Below the pieces are notes generated by a model, which had not been told where the DNA came from, ran no database searches, and was given only the letters and a program-made list of their open reading frames with translations. Of a DNA stretch of 64,000 bases, positions 43,009-53,859 are shown in pieces (within the stretch, counting starts at the first letter, position 1; the number at the start of each line of letters is the position of its first letter). Source of the DNA: Aricia agestis (Eukaryota; Arthropoda; Insecta; Lepidoptera; Lycaenidae); the NCBI RefSeq assembly GCF_905147365.1, contig NC_056418.1, forward strand, positions 3,409,262 through 3,473,261. The letters run 5' to 3'. Position numbers and translations under genes: made by a program.

Positions 43009-43314
43009 ACGTGGGAGAGCCATGCTTCGGCACGAATGGGCTGGCTCGACCGGAGAAATACCACGTTCTCACAGAAAACCCGCTTGCGCTGTGTTTCACC
43101 GAGTGAGTGAGTTTACCGGAGGCCCAATCCCCTACCCTATTCCCTTCCCTACCCTCCCCTATTCCCATCCCTTCCCTACCCTCCCTATTCCCTCTTAAAA
43201 GGCCGGCAACGCACTTGCAGCTCTTCTGATACTGCGAGTGTCCATGGGCGACGGAAGTTGCTTTCCATCATGTGACCCGTTGGCTCGTTTGCCCCCTTAT
43301 TACATTAAAAAAAA
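43009..43314 (+). mobile_element. SINE-A in the LINE 3' untranslated region
   Basis: 'acgtgggagagccatgcttc' to poly-A at 43307-43314. The hairpin stem is shortened ('aaaacccgcttgcgctgtg'). Confidence 0.88.
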
Positions 43315-43552
43315 TGTATATTTGTATATTAATATCATATAGGTAATCTTAACAATAGATTTGTATTCTTTTGTTTGCACACGCACACTTATCTCTTCTG
43401 CAATTTCACCTTCGCTCCTGGTTGCCTGGAAGAGATCGCTACCTAGTAATAAGGCCGCCATTGTGACACCTATGTATTATTTTTGTTTTTATATTTGTAT
43501 TCTCTCTATATTGTGTGCACAATAAAGAATATTTGAATTGAATTGAATTGAA

Positions 43553-44349
43553 TAATATTATTTGGTTATTATAACTAGTAACGTTTTACTTAACTGACGT
43601 AGTTTTACTTTTATTAGACTTCTAATTAGTTTTTATTATTCGTAGCTAAATATAGACCTCGTGCCGCGTCGTTTGTTGTCACGTTCCAAATATCAACGGA
43701 TTCTGATGATATTTTAGATTATAATTGTGCTTCGATTAAGTCATCTAAGAATCATTCAACGTCTATTTTTCATACCCAAATTAGAAAAAGAACGAAACAT
43801 ACAAAAAACAAATAACAAAAATGTGCTTAAAAAAATTGCCACAATTTTATAAAACACTTTGACAATATCAATTTGAAAAATTACTTTGTAAAAACATGTT
43901 CCACAAAAGTTTTAATGTAAATTTCTCGTCACCCAAAAGCCTAATTACTTTATTAGGTTGTACGGCCTATGAAACGGAAAACTTCTCTCACATTCTCCTT
44001 AATTTCATTCCTCTGCCAACTTTCGTTTAAACATTTCTGTGGCAATATAAACAAGTTTAGTTAACTCATTTTCGCACTTTATAAACTCGGCTTTATACAG
44101 AACTTGGTTATAAAATAGAAATTTCAAGGCTTTTTCGAGACGAATGAGAATTTCCGGAGTGTTCCATTCAACCCTTATTTTGAACCCTTTTTTATGTTAA
44201 GTACATAAGTGGAGTATTAATATTGTAGGGACTGAAAAATATCAAGATTTTCTTTTGATTGTCAATTAACCGTCGTTGTCAATTAAAAATCGGCTGAAAC
44301 GTTGTTACCTCTTTAAATGGTTTGTATTATGCCACACTTATTTATTCGT
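43553..44349. other. No gene seen
   Basis: AT-rich DNA without repeat boundaries. Confidence 0.4.
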
Positions 44350-44351
44350 TA

Positions 44352-44966
44352 CTAGCTGTGCCCCGCGGTGTTACCCGCGATTTATTAGGTAAACTAAATT
44401 GTGTTTTCATAGGTAAATAGTTATTGGTGTAAGAGACAAAACGAATTGAGTTTGATAATCGGAAACATCAATTTGGATGACTGAGAGAGAGAGCAGTCCC
44501 CCAAGTAGACGGCGGGACGAAAGCCTCACTCGAAATCTGTAGGCTTAGTTTAGGTTAGAATAAATTCACATTTATGATAAATAACTTAGTTTCATCCTAA
44601 AAATGACAATTTAAACTCAGCACTAACGACGTGACACCATTTCGTAAAAAGCAACACTACCAGGAGGGGGGGGGGGGGGTTTGGGGGGGCGCAGGCCCCT
44701 CAAGCAGATGAGCCGGGGCAAAGTCCCGGTTCACAAACAGCGGAGTAATCGTTGAACATGAAAAATAAAAAGAACGAACATAACATAACCTCCATTTTGA
44801 AAGTCGGTAAAAAATGTAGCCTATGTGTTAATCCAGTATGTCAGCTACCTTCTTGTAAATTTTTTTCGCAATCGGTCCAGCCGTTTAGGCGTGAAGAAGT
44901 AACAAACACACAAACTCACATACTTTATTATTATAAAGTATGTGAGTTTGTGTGTTTGTTACTTCT
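44352..44966 (+). mobile_element. RTE-type tail interrupted by a G-rich segment
   Basis: Head 'actagctgtgccccgcggtg' at 44352, tail 'gcaatcggtccagccgttta' and 'gcgtgaagaagtaacaaaca' at 44867-44910. Between them are 'cactaacgacgtgacaccat', a poly-G run (44666-44680) and 'gagccggggcaaagtcccgg', partly shared with 53860-54010. Confidence 0.6.
44895..44966. repeat. Perfect 33-bp hairpin made from a LINE tail
   Basis: The left arm (44895-44927) is the ordinary end of the RTE-type tail. The right arm (44934-44966) is its exact reverse complement, with a 6-base spacer ttatta. Confidence 0.88.
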
Positions 44967-45808
44967 GGGTCACACTGAAAGTGTTTAGAACTAGCTGGTT
45001 AGAAACATTACTAATGAAAACTTTTTTTAAATTACAATTTTAGAACTCTTTGGTAACATAATCTGGTATATTACATTTATTTGTCGTTTGTTTTGGTGAA
45101 TTGGCGGCAAATCTAAAACTCTTGTTACACGTGAAAATGAACTTAACGCGAGAAAATTTTCAGTTAATGATTTTTTATGACTTTCGTTGTGGGCTTACTC
45201 AATAACGAAGCTTTGATAGGCTGCTATTACCATTTCATAATGAAGCCCCATCTCGTGTCATTAACGAGTTTAAACGTGGACGTAGCAATCTCACTGATGA
45301 TCCGCGTGCGGGACGTCCTTTAGCAGCGACTACTGAAGTTAACATTAGTGTTGAGCGACGCATGATAGAGGGAGATAAACGAGTGACCTACCAGCAGATA
45401 CGGGCAAGCCTAGGCATTGCTATGAGTCAAGTTCAAAAAATATTACATGAACATTAAGGCGTCAGGAAGCATTGTACCAGATGCATTCCCCATACTTCAA
45501 TTGACGACCAGAAACGCCTTCGCATGAACTGGTGTCGCCAAATGTTGGATAAGTTCAACAGCGGTGACTCAAATGCTGTATTTGACAACCTCACAGGTGA
45601 TGAAAGCTGGATATATTCATACGAACCCGAAACCAAAAGACAATCAGCTCAAGGGGTGTTTCCTTTCGAGGTTTGGCCAACTAAGGTAAAGAAAGGAAGA
45701 AGCCAAGGCAAAGAGATGATTGCCTCATTCTTTGGTCGGAAATGTAATTTTGCGACAGTTGTGCTAGAAGATGAAAGGACAGTTACTGCAAAATGGTATG
45801 TCAATCGC

Positions 45809-46187
45809 TTTTTTTTATGAAATAAGGGGGCAAACGAGCAAACGGGTCACCTGATGGTAAGCAACTTCCGTCGCCCATGGACACTCGCAGCATCAGAAGA
45901 GCTGCAGGTGCGTTGCCGGCCTTCTAAGGGGTAATAGGGGAGGGTAGGGAAGGGAATAGGGGAGGGTACGGAAGGGAATAGGGGTGGGTACGGAATTGAA
46001 TAGGGGAGGGTACGGAAGGAAATAGGGGAGGGTAGGGAAAGGAAAAGGGTAGGGGATTGGGCCTCCGGTAAACTCACTTACTCGGCGAAACACAGCGGAA
46101 GCGCTGTTTCACGCCGGTTTTCGGTGAGGACGTGGTATCTCTCCGGTCGAGCCGGCCCATTCGTGCCGAAGCATGGCTCTCCCACGT
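45809..46187 (-). mobile_element. SINE-A inside mariner, longest G-rich middle
   Basis: Poly-T 45809-45816, head ending 'ccacgt' at 46187. Flanks 'tgtcaatcgct' and 'cgtcaacacgct' look like a diverged 11-12-bp target duplication. The mariner reading WYVN continues behind it as MPVVLEKF. The internal tract has about six 'gggtacggaa/gggtaggga' units. Confidence 0.88.
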
Positions 46188-46410
46188 CAACACGCTGTAT
46201 GCCTGTCGTCTTGGAAAAATTTCGACAGCAGCGCCCTCGAAGCAGGACACTCCTTCACCACAACAATGCTTCAGCGCACTCCGCGAGACGGACTGTTGAA
46301 TATTTGACTATGAATATATAAATATATGGCACGTGTTGAGATATTGAGTCATACGCCATATAGTCCTGGCCTGGCGCCCTGCGGCTTTAATTTATTCTCA
46401 AGAAATAAAG

Positions 46411-46763
46411 ATAAAACCCCCGCCAAACAACTTTAAAAAGTAATGAAATAATATTTACTGCCTTTAAGTTCAAATAATTCCTAACTTTTGTAAAGTAATA
46501 TTTTAGTCCATAATTGTTGTCACGGTGTGTCGGGGGACCGCCAAGTAAACTACAACCTACAACCGCCAAGTCGCTGATTATCTCCATTCGGTTCGCTGTG
46601 AAATGTTATGTGAAATCTCAAATCAAACATCTACATTAGCGGTCCCCCGACACACCCTGACAACAATCATGGACTAAAATATTACTTAAAGTTAGGAATT
46701 ATTTGAACTTAAAGGCAGTAAATATTATTTCATTACTTTTTAAAGTTGTTTGGCGGGTGTTAT
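46411..46763. repeat. 353-bp foldback at the left end of the insertion
   Basis: Arms of about 125 bp: 'gccaaacaactttaaaaagt' pairs with 'actttttaaagttgtttggc'; 'gttgtcacggtgtgtcgggg' pairs with 'ccccgacacaccctgacaac'. Loop about 46545-46640. Confidence 0.82.
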
Positions 46764-47373
46764 TAAATTTCTTAATTTAATTTTATTTCATACTTTTAAA
46801 CTTGTGTTGATTATAGTGCAGAATAATTCCTATCAACATAATCATATTCTCATGATTACCATTTATCAATGTCCTTTTCGATGAGGCCGTTAATATGAGC
46901 CCAAACATGAAACCTAAACTTTGGGTTCATACGAAGCTCGGTTCCTATAGAATCCAGGTGATGCTGCAGCAGCAGCATGTAAATATTTACTGTCTATCTA
47001 CTTCTTACTGGTTGTCGCAATTAAAATGAGCCCAAACACGAAACCTCTGCTCTCAGTTGGCGAGGAGTCGGATATCCTATTGATTACCAGGTGATGCTGC
47101 AGCACCAGGTCAACTTTCCATTAATATGTGTATACGTATATTGTATATTCACAAATGTCGCGAACTAAAATGAAATAAAACCCATCAAACGAATACAAGT
47201 TGCTAACGGTCTTTCATGAACCAGATAAACCCTGATTGTCCAGTACTGAGCAGGCTGACGATGATGAATTATAGCTAAGAACACTCTCGGTCATGTCAGC
47301 TTTCAAACAAAAAAGACTAGATCAAAATCGGTCCATCCGTTTGGATGCTACGATGCCACGGACGGATACACAC

Positions 47374-47404
<31 letters not shown>

Positions 47405-47447
47405 CGTGAAACTTATAACACCCCTCTTTTTTGTCGGGGGTTAAAAA
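46411..47447. mobile_element. 1 kb composite insertion in mariner
   Basis: Mariner codes up to KDK and resumes at IRGTRF, so everything between is foreign. The outer ends are 'accccccg'-like: 'aaaacccccgccaaac' at the left and 'tgtcgggggttaaaa' at the right, inverted. The right third is a lepidopteran-type tail ('ggtccatccgtttggatgct', 'acagacagacagacagacac', 'cacccctcttttttgtcggg'). The centre holds two diverged copies (about 46898-46985 and 47027-47110) of a unit with 'gagcccaaaca' and 'caggtgatgctgcagca'. Confidence 0.65.
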
Positions 47448-47604
47448 TTCGAGGTACTCGCTTTACGAGCCCTGAAGATGCGATGAAAGCGTACGAAAAT
47501 GCCACAGAAGAACTAAGGAAGACTGGGCCCACTGCTTTTTTCGGTGGTTCCATCGAATGCGACGATGTGTAGAGAGGAACGGAGATTACTTCTAAAAACA
47601 ATAA

Positions 47605-48389
47605 AAGTATTGTCAACTTTCTACATTAAGCCGTTTTTCATTTTCTAAACATTTTCAGTGTTACCTAGGTATAAGTAGGATTTTTGTCTTTTATATACTT
47701 AATAAAGTACCCCTGAAAAGAAATTGAAAAATAATATAAAAACAAAACTAAAATTGTTGGAGAAAAAAAAGTTGCTGTGTCTCGAATGTAACTAGAAAAA
47801 TAATAGAAGCATAAAATGATGATAATATCACGTCGCTAGAGGATACAATAATATGTTTTAAAATTAAGTATATAAAATAATTTTTCCATATTATTTGATA
47901 TACTGACATGAGATATCTCTCTAGGGGACTGACGAAACGCATATTGTGGATGATAGGAGTAATAGTTTTTCATTTATGCATTATATTTTGATTTCATAAG
48001 AATTCGTTTTATGCATTCGGCACTACGAATAATAAAAACTAAGGAATCGTAACTCCCATACTATTAGCGTTTTAAATTTGGTTCCTTTTGATCTGTCATG
48101 TAACGTCGGCCTAATACCGCACAAGGTCACCTAAATATTGCATATGTATTGAAATGTGTACCTAAGGTACACTTTTTTGACAAGTATTATGGAGCATGTT
48201 TTTTGACGGAGTTACTTTTCCTTTGTTTTTATTATTCGTAGATTCGGCACAAGAAATTTTTTTTGTTTACCATGTGCAATAAATGATAAATAATTCAATA
48301 AAATAACTTTTTGACCACAGTCCACAGTGTAGTTAAAAAAACTGATTTTTAACAACGTCTACTGATTTTAAAGGTGCAATAAATTAATA
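47605..48389. other. No gene seen
   Basis: Mariner 3' flank and AT-rich DNA. I could not identify the mariner terminal repeat. Confidence 0.4.
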
Positions 48390-48397
48390 AACTATAG

Positions 48398-48796
48398 CAG
48401 GTCTTCCCAAACTGTGCGTCGCGACTCGCGACGCCCCGGGGCGTCGCGACACTGTCCCAGGGACGTTGTATGTCAACACAACCAAATAATGTCATTCTGA
48501 ATACATCCCCGGTTTCAGAAGCTATGCTCAGAAAAGCAAGCGCATCCTTCACATTAGCCAGCCTTGCTGTCAATAGCTTTCATAAAATTATCTTTTTTTA
48601 ATTTTTATGCTTATGTCATTATTTCCTAATAAAAATATAACTGTCCAAATAATGTTTTTATGATAACTTACTCGTATGTAGGCCGGTTCTGAAATTGAAA
48701 AGTATTTTTAGGGGTTAGGTTACGGGGCGTCGTAAAGAAATGGCAAAGTCCCAAGGGTGAAGGGCGTCACAGTACCAATAAGTTTTGGAAGCACTG
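48398..48796. mobile_element. Short non-autonomous hAT element
   Basis: Flanks AACTATAG (48390-48397) and AACTAAAG (48797-48804) match at 7 of 8 bases. Ends CAGGTCTTCCCAAACTGTGCG and (reverse) CAGTGCTTCCAAAACT are imperfect inverted repeats starting with CAG, as usual in hAT. 'ggggcgtcgcgac' and 'ggggcgtcgt' are subterminal. No transposase frame. Confidence 0.75.
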
Positions 48797-48804
48797 AACT
48801 AAAG

Positions 48805-49234
48805 AGTATAGGCCTATAGTTTATTGCACTCTAGCTAGCTATTACAATATGTATTCTCCATTAGTCATTTCCCTGATCATCAAGGCCACTGTTAATATCC
48901 ATTTGAGTGTAAAAGCGATGTTTTGTTTATCTACCATCCATCAGACGATGTTATCATACATATTCATAATTATAATGGTCATTCCCTTGATTGCAAAGGC
49001 TGCGTTCAGACTGGTCGATAATTTACAAATATAAAAATGATTTTTTTAAAACCGCATTAAAAAATATTAAACATTAAAAATTAGTGTAATTGAATTAGAA
49101 TTATAATATTAACAGTATTTATAATCTGTAATGGATTTACCCATACGATAAAAAGTTAATCTTTCAGCGCTGCTTATTACACCCTGTCGTTATTCACTGT
49201 GTGATGTAAATATACGTATTGGTAGCCACAACAC
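48805..49234. other. No gene seen
   Basis: A 61-codon open frame at 48849-49034 contains a diverged internal repeat ('gtcatttccctgatcatcaa' and 'gtcattcccttgattgcaaa') and looks non-coding. A fragment of the 32183 MITE lies near 49155-49180. Confidence 0.4.
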
Positions 49235-49387
49235 CTACCCCTTTACTAATAAACGTTGTATAAGCTTTGAATAGTTATACAGTGTTTTGTTCCTGTCACA
49301 CAAGTGACATTTTTAATTGGATTGAAGAAGACAAAACACTGTATAACTATTCAAAGCTTATACAACGTTTATTAGTAAGAGGGTACG
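49235..49387. repeat. Palindrome with about 60-bp arms
   Basis: 'actaataaacgttgtataag' and 'cttatacaacgtttattagt' are exact inverses and continue through 'actattcaaagctta'; the loop is about 35 bases. Confidence 0.85.
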
Positions 49388-49852
49388 AATATTAAGTTAT
49401 TAGATGTATAGCTTCACACAAAACACCAGACATCTCTAGTTGTCTGCACATGATTTTTTCACATAAACATAACAATCGTAGCCTGGCTCATCGCATTACG
49501 TCTGCTCGGGCAAACTCTTTGTCATTGAAATCAATCGTTTGTCAAAGTTTATCCGTTACATCCCAAATCTAATAATAAAATGGCTGAGAGGGCCGAAAAG
49601 GGTCTTATTTGTATCCGACGTAATCATAATGTTTTATATAAGAGAGCTCTTAGATTTCTCTTTCTCTCAGATATTGAAGGAAAATAATTTTATGTATACT
49701 CTGTTGTCTTAATATTGACTCGGAAAAATATTTTTTCCATATTTCAACAACATAAAGGAATATAAAAAATAATGTTACTATTTATAATAAACAACAATCA
49801 AATAACTCGCTAAAATTAAATTAGTACTGTGTAGTAATAACTATTGTAACCA
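49388..49852. other. No gene seen
   Basis: AT-rich DNA. Confidence 0.4.
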
Positions 49853-50038
49853 AAACTCGTTTATCGCGCAGGAACCGTACATTTTTAAGGACAAAAAGTA
49901 TCCTATGTCCTTTCCCGGGACTTAAAGTATCTCCATGCCAAATTTCAGCAAAATCGGTTCAGCGGTTTGGGCGTGAAGAGGTAACAGACAGACAGACCGA
50001 CAGACACACTTTCGCATTTATAATATTAGTACCTATGG
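49853..50038 (+). mobile_element. Tail family 1, 5'-truncated
   Basis: 'ctcgtttatcgcgcaggaac' to 'ataatattagtacctatgga'. Confidence 0.85.
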
Positions 50039-50165
50039 ATGTACTTTATTATACACATTAAAATCTATAATTCCGTGTCCATGACTTAAAATATCTCAAT
50101 TCAAACTTCATAAAGGGGTAATAAACAAAATACTTATTATCGTTTTCCTGGCTACAAAATAATTA

Positions 50166-50535
50166 ACGCCTCCGTGGTCTAGTGGTATAAAGCTCTTGAC
50201 TCGGAGTCCGGAGGTCGTGGGTTCGATTCCCGCGTTGAAAACATGTTATTTCCAAGTTTGGTTAGGACAGAGCAGGCTGATCACCTGATTGTCTGACAAG
50301 TAAGATGATCCATGCGTCGGATGGGCATGTAAAAAGTCGGTCCTGCGCCTGATCTCTCGCCGGTCGTGTCGGTTTTCCGTCCCACTGGGTGATGAGAGTA
50401 AAGTAATAGAGAGTGTTTTTGTGTACTGCACACACACTTGGGCACTATAAAATTACTCCTGCGTAGCTGGTCTGGTTTCAATGAAACCGGCCACCGTCAC
50501 CGAAACCGGTGTGGGAGCTATTATTATTATTATAA
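50166..50535 (+). mobile_element. SINE-B, full length
   Basis: tRNA-derived head: 'cctccgtggtctagtggtat' (A box) and 'gggttcgattcccgcgttga' (B box). The body runs through 'ggaccgac'-type and 'cctgatctctcgccggtcgt' words, then 'ccgtcaccgaaaccggtgtg' and a (TTA)n tail. 'ataatta' on both sides may be a short target duplication. RNA polymerase III transcription is expected from the family. Confidence 0.88.
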
Positions 50536-51889
50536 TTATGGATTAATTGCTTCCCGAAATACATTTTTACTATAAAACGTCGTAGTTTTTTTATCAAAAA
50601 ACGCACTCGAAAAACTCTCGCGATAGAAAACCCGGGTTCCCAGCTTTTATTTGTAATCCCTATTTCGGTGATGGCGTCAAAGGCGGACGTGCCTTTGATA
50701 CGGAAGATGTATTAATGTTGACTTTCTAAAACAAAAATAGATTTGCAGGTACGAATAAACTTTGAATTTTAAGGGTGCAACGTCTAGGGTTTGTTGATAA
50801 TGAGGTATGTTTTTAGTGTAAATTGTGAATAAAGAATACTTAGGTCAGGATTTAATTTAGGATAAAAATATGAATATCATATTGTTAACTCTTTAGAGAT
50901 GTATAATAGATGTACTTTAATAATATTATTGTATTGCTATTGAATTGGTAACATAGGAATTAAACTATCGTTCATTTCTTATCTTAAAATTAGATCTAAA
51001 CGTTATTACACGTGATATGCTGGACTGAGTTTAATCAAATTTAGCTTATCACACAAATTAGTTTTTAATATTCGTAGACACACATATACTATAAATTGAA
51101 AAGGACGTAAGTTTTGTGCACATCAATTCACATGGAAAATTCACAAAAATTCACGAGGAAAACCATAAAACAACGAAATATTAATTTCATGTCATTATTA
51201 AAAAATAATCACAACAAAAACAAATCCGCAAATCTACACCGAAGTCACGTTTACAGTCTTTATAAAATCAAGAAAGAATCTCCATGATTTAGCGAAGGTA
51301 AAATCAAAGATTTTTCGTACACAAATCCGTAAAATTTCCATATCTAAATGGAAAACCGACCGCAATCAATCCGCTGTACCTGTACAATAAATATTTTCCT
51401 TTTGTAACTTCTTCGAATGAAATTGAAAGACATGCCATATACAATTTGTATGGTTAAACAGTTCAGACTGGCTCTAATCTTACTTGTGACTATGTATCTA
51501 CAAATAATAAATAGTTTTTATTATTCGTAGCTATGTATGCTTAGTACCTACTGTACATAAATTAATTAAAGAATTAAAGGAAATAAAAATAGCCTATAAT
51601 CGGAACGTGGATGGTGGAGAATTCAGTCATTGACCTATTCGACTTGTTTCTTTTACTTGAATATACTATTTCGTTCTTATATATTCTAAACTTGAGTTTG
51701 CCGTTTCATATTCACTCCCATCAATGTAATTAAACTAACGCTGATGTTTGAATTTACACCTACAATATTCACGCCTCTATGGCAATGTTTTACAAAACTC
51801 AATACCTGAAGGATCCTTGAAGGAGTGTATGTCAGATATGCAAACATTTTTTTTTCTCAGATATTCACTACGGTACTAAATGACACCGA
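50536..51889. other. No gene seen
   Basis: 1.35 kb of AT-rich DNA without recognised repeat ends or exon-like frames; the longest repeat-free stretch in the window. Confidence 0.4.
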
Positions 51890-52075
51890 AAAGCCGTTGC
51901 GTTAAAATTCGTTTATCGGAAACCGTACTTTTTCCGGGATACATATTATCCTATGTCCTTTCCCGGGACTCAAAGTGTACCCATTTAAGCAAAATCGGCT
52001 CGGCGGTTTGGGCGTGAAGAGGTAACAGACAGACATACACACTTTTGCATTTATAATATTATTTAGTGTGGATAT
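51890..52075 (+). mobile_element. Tail family 1 copy
   Basis: 'gccgttgcgttaaaattcgt' to 'tttataatattatttagtgt'. Confidence 0.8.
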
Positions 52076-52111
52076 GTCATTCGAGTATGGGTCTTAATGT
52101 GATTTGGGTAA

Positions 52112-52475
52112 GGGCCGGGACACAAAAACACGATACGACGTCGTGTCGTACCACGACGCGACGTCGTTTCACGATGCGTTGTCGCGTCGTGGGAATTCTT
52201 AAACGTGGGAAAAGTGGGATACGGACCCAAATTTTCCACTGTACGACGTCGCGTCGTAGAAACTCACGACGACGACGTTGTTATTCAAAATTCAAAGAAG
52301 ACGCATCGTGAGTTTCTACGACGCGACGTCGTGCCGTGTATCGTGGCACGTTACGATGTCGTGTCGTAGTTTTTTACGATGCTCGTCGTAGATTCCCACG
52401 ACACGACGTCGCATCGTGAAACCACGCCGCGTCGTGGTACGACACGACGTCGTGTCGTGTTCATGTGTCCCGGCC
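52112..52475. mobile_element. CpG-rich foldback element with GTAA target duplication
   Basis: GTAA at 52108-52111 and 52476-52479. Ends GGGCCGGGACACAAAAACACG and (reverse) GGCCGGGACACATGAACACG. The 364 bp is packed with 'cgacgtcgtgtcgt'-type words that pair within and between arms, plus a short AT-richer centre. No open frame of interest. 4-bp target and GGCC-start ends resemble the TTAA MITE at 14809. Confidence 0.82.
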
Positions 52476-52479
52476 GTAA

Positions 52480-53685
52480 GTCGGCTTGACTAAATACGGC
52501 CTAAACAAAATCCGGTGTATAAAGTATTTTGCATAATATTTTCAGAATGCCAATCCTCAGAGTATCCCCCTTATCATAAATGTGTCACAGTCGAACCGCC
52601 CAATTCGTGCCGATCTCCATGATTTACTCTCAACAGTACAAGGTACAATGTAAGGCAGTATTTTAACCGTTTCAGAGTCGGTTTCAATTCTGTGGGCGGC
52701 CATGAATCAAGGTCCTATTTCATCTCGGGCCATTAAAGTGACGCAGAAACTCCATTTGTTTGAGAAAAACTGTCCTACGTGCTGCACTAATTTCTTGTAC
52801 CTAGCTGGCATTTTTTGTCCCTTTAAATTAAGAGAATTCGGGAAATTTTTGTACCTTTTTGATTTTGGTTTCTTCTTACTTTCTTTTGCTTTAACACTTT
52901 TAAGAATAAAAAAATAATTTAAGAGCCCTTTACAGTATTGCAGAGATAACAGGAAATGAGAAAGACGTTGAAGATTATTATTACAAAAGATTAGAAAATT
53001 CTCGGAAAATCCTTATAACTTGTCAGTTTTTAATGTGTTATTAAATTTTAATAAATTTAAGTACAGTTTCATAACCTTTTATTAGATACAGGCTAACACA
53101 CTTGCAAAAACAAAAGTAGGTACTTCTTACAAAATTATTGTTTTCGACCACCAGAATAAAAGAAACAATAACACATCTCGACAAAAATAAAGGAAAAATA
53201 AAACGTAATGTGAGTAATCCCATTTTATTTTTATATACATCAGCCTGCGTTTCACACATAAAGGTGTGTGAGAATTTATTAGCGTTTCACAGGGTGTGAA
53301 TAGGCAAGTACTAAAATGTATGGTGAAAGGGGCAATAAATAAGTAACGTTAAATTGACTGTGAAGGTCTTATGGCCCTTAGCGGATTCCTAAGTTATGTG
53401 GCTAAAAATTTCTTAACTATTTTTGTTTGGTCCTTTAGTGAAAAAGTTTGTTGTTTTTTTAAATAAACAGGTAAATAAAATAGCCATATAAAATGTCCAA
53501 TATTAATGGCTATTTTATTTTCCTCTTATTGGATAATTTTAAAAATGGGACTTTTGGCTTAAATATAGATAAAGAATTGAAGACGTAAGTGGATGGTTGG
53601 TGATGGTTTGAAAATGTTAGTTTTTGTACATGAATGAAGATGCGTGTGACGTCGATGATGTGATGCGTCGACACTCCATATAGGT
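52480..53685. other. No gene; small hairpin
   Basis: The 71-codon open frame at 52702-52917 has no recognisable domain. An imperfect hairpin ('aaataaaatagccat' and 'atggctattttatttt') lies at 53473-53522. Confidence 0.4.
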
Positions 53686-53689
53686 AATT

Positions 53690-53821
53690 AAATGATAGTC
53701 AAAAAGTGTGTGTTTAGTTTAGGGTAGCAGCCCCCCTCAAGTTCCGGCCGAGGGCCAAGCATGTGGAGGACATGGTAATTAATTAATGATACTCAAAAAG
53801 TGTATGTTTAGTTTAGGGTAC
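53690..53821 (+). repeat. Direct repeat, about 97-bp spacing
   Basis: 'caaaaagtgtgtgtttagtt' (about 53699) and 'caaaaagtgtatgtttagtt' (about 53796), both followed by 'tagggta'. Confidence 0.75.
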
Positions 53822-53859
53822 AATAATTTCACTTTAATTTATAACTTCGTTCCTCTCAA

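Larger units (their letters stand above)
41080..43552 (+). pseudogene. CR1/Kiri-like LINE, 5'-truncated, with two nested insertions
   Basis: Reverse transcriptase in order: RPISVLPFLSKVLERL, FQSGFRRG, (frameshift near 41216) STTTALIKVSDDI, ALLDFSNAFNSVDHDILL, GVPQGGVLSPL, LYADDFQVY with the catalytic YADD. A second frameshift follows near 41585, then VNPMKTQ, VKNLGVYFDDTLSW and KLERLQNLAIRFIFG. A stop at 42166 interrupts the frame, which then resumes (YDPSLPLYLKDKF). A 463-bp MITE splits the codons at 42321-42783; after it LWNSLPKHLKL leads to the stop at 42891. The 3' untranslated region carries a SINE-A (43009-43314) and ends 'tgcacaataaagaatatttg' with an (AATTG)n tail. The clade call rests on motif order recalled from related elements. 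Confidence 0.9.
45137..47604 (+). pseudogene. mariner transposase, inactivated and split by two insertions
   Basis: The start MNLTRENFQLMIFYDFRCGL is typical of mariner transposases. RMIEGDKRVTYQQIRASLGI then QVQKILHEH ends in a stop, then KRLRMNWCRQMLDKFNSGDS and GDESWIY. In the DD34D triad the first Asp (45599-45601) survives. The second is Asn (HHNNASAH, 46262-46264) and the third is Gly (PCGF, 46383-46385). A SINE-A occupies 45809-46187 and a composite insert 46411-47447. The C-terminus resumes as RFTSPEDAMKAYENATEEL and, after a frameshift, WFHRMRRCVERNGDYF, with stops at 47593 and 47602. Confidence 0.88.

Noticed and set aside
45847..46093. Pro/Ser/Phe-rich minus-strand frames
   Set aside because: They translate the C-rich middle of SINE-A; equivalent frames occur in other copies (11864, 63485).
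47345..47572. 75-codon frame as a gene
   Set aside because: Its first half is a LINE-type tail with tandem GACA units and its second half is the C-terminus of the broken mariner.
52066..52311. 81-codon Arg/Thr-rich frame
   Set aside because: It is read from the CpG foldback element at 52112-52475.
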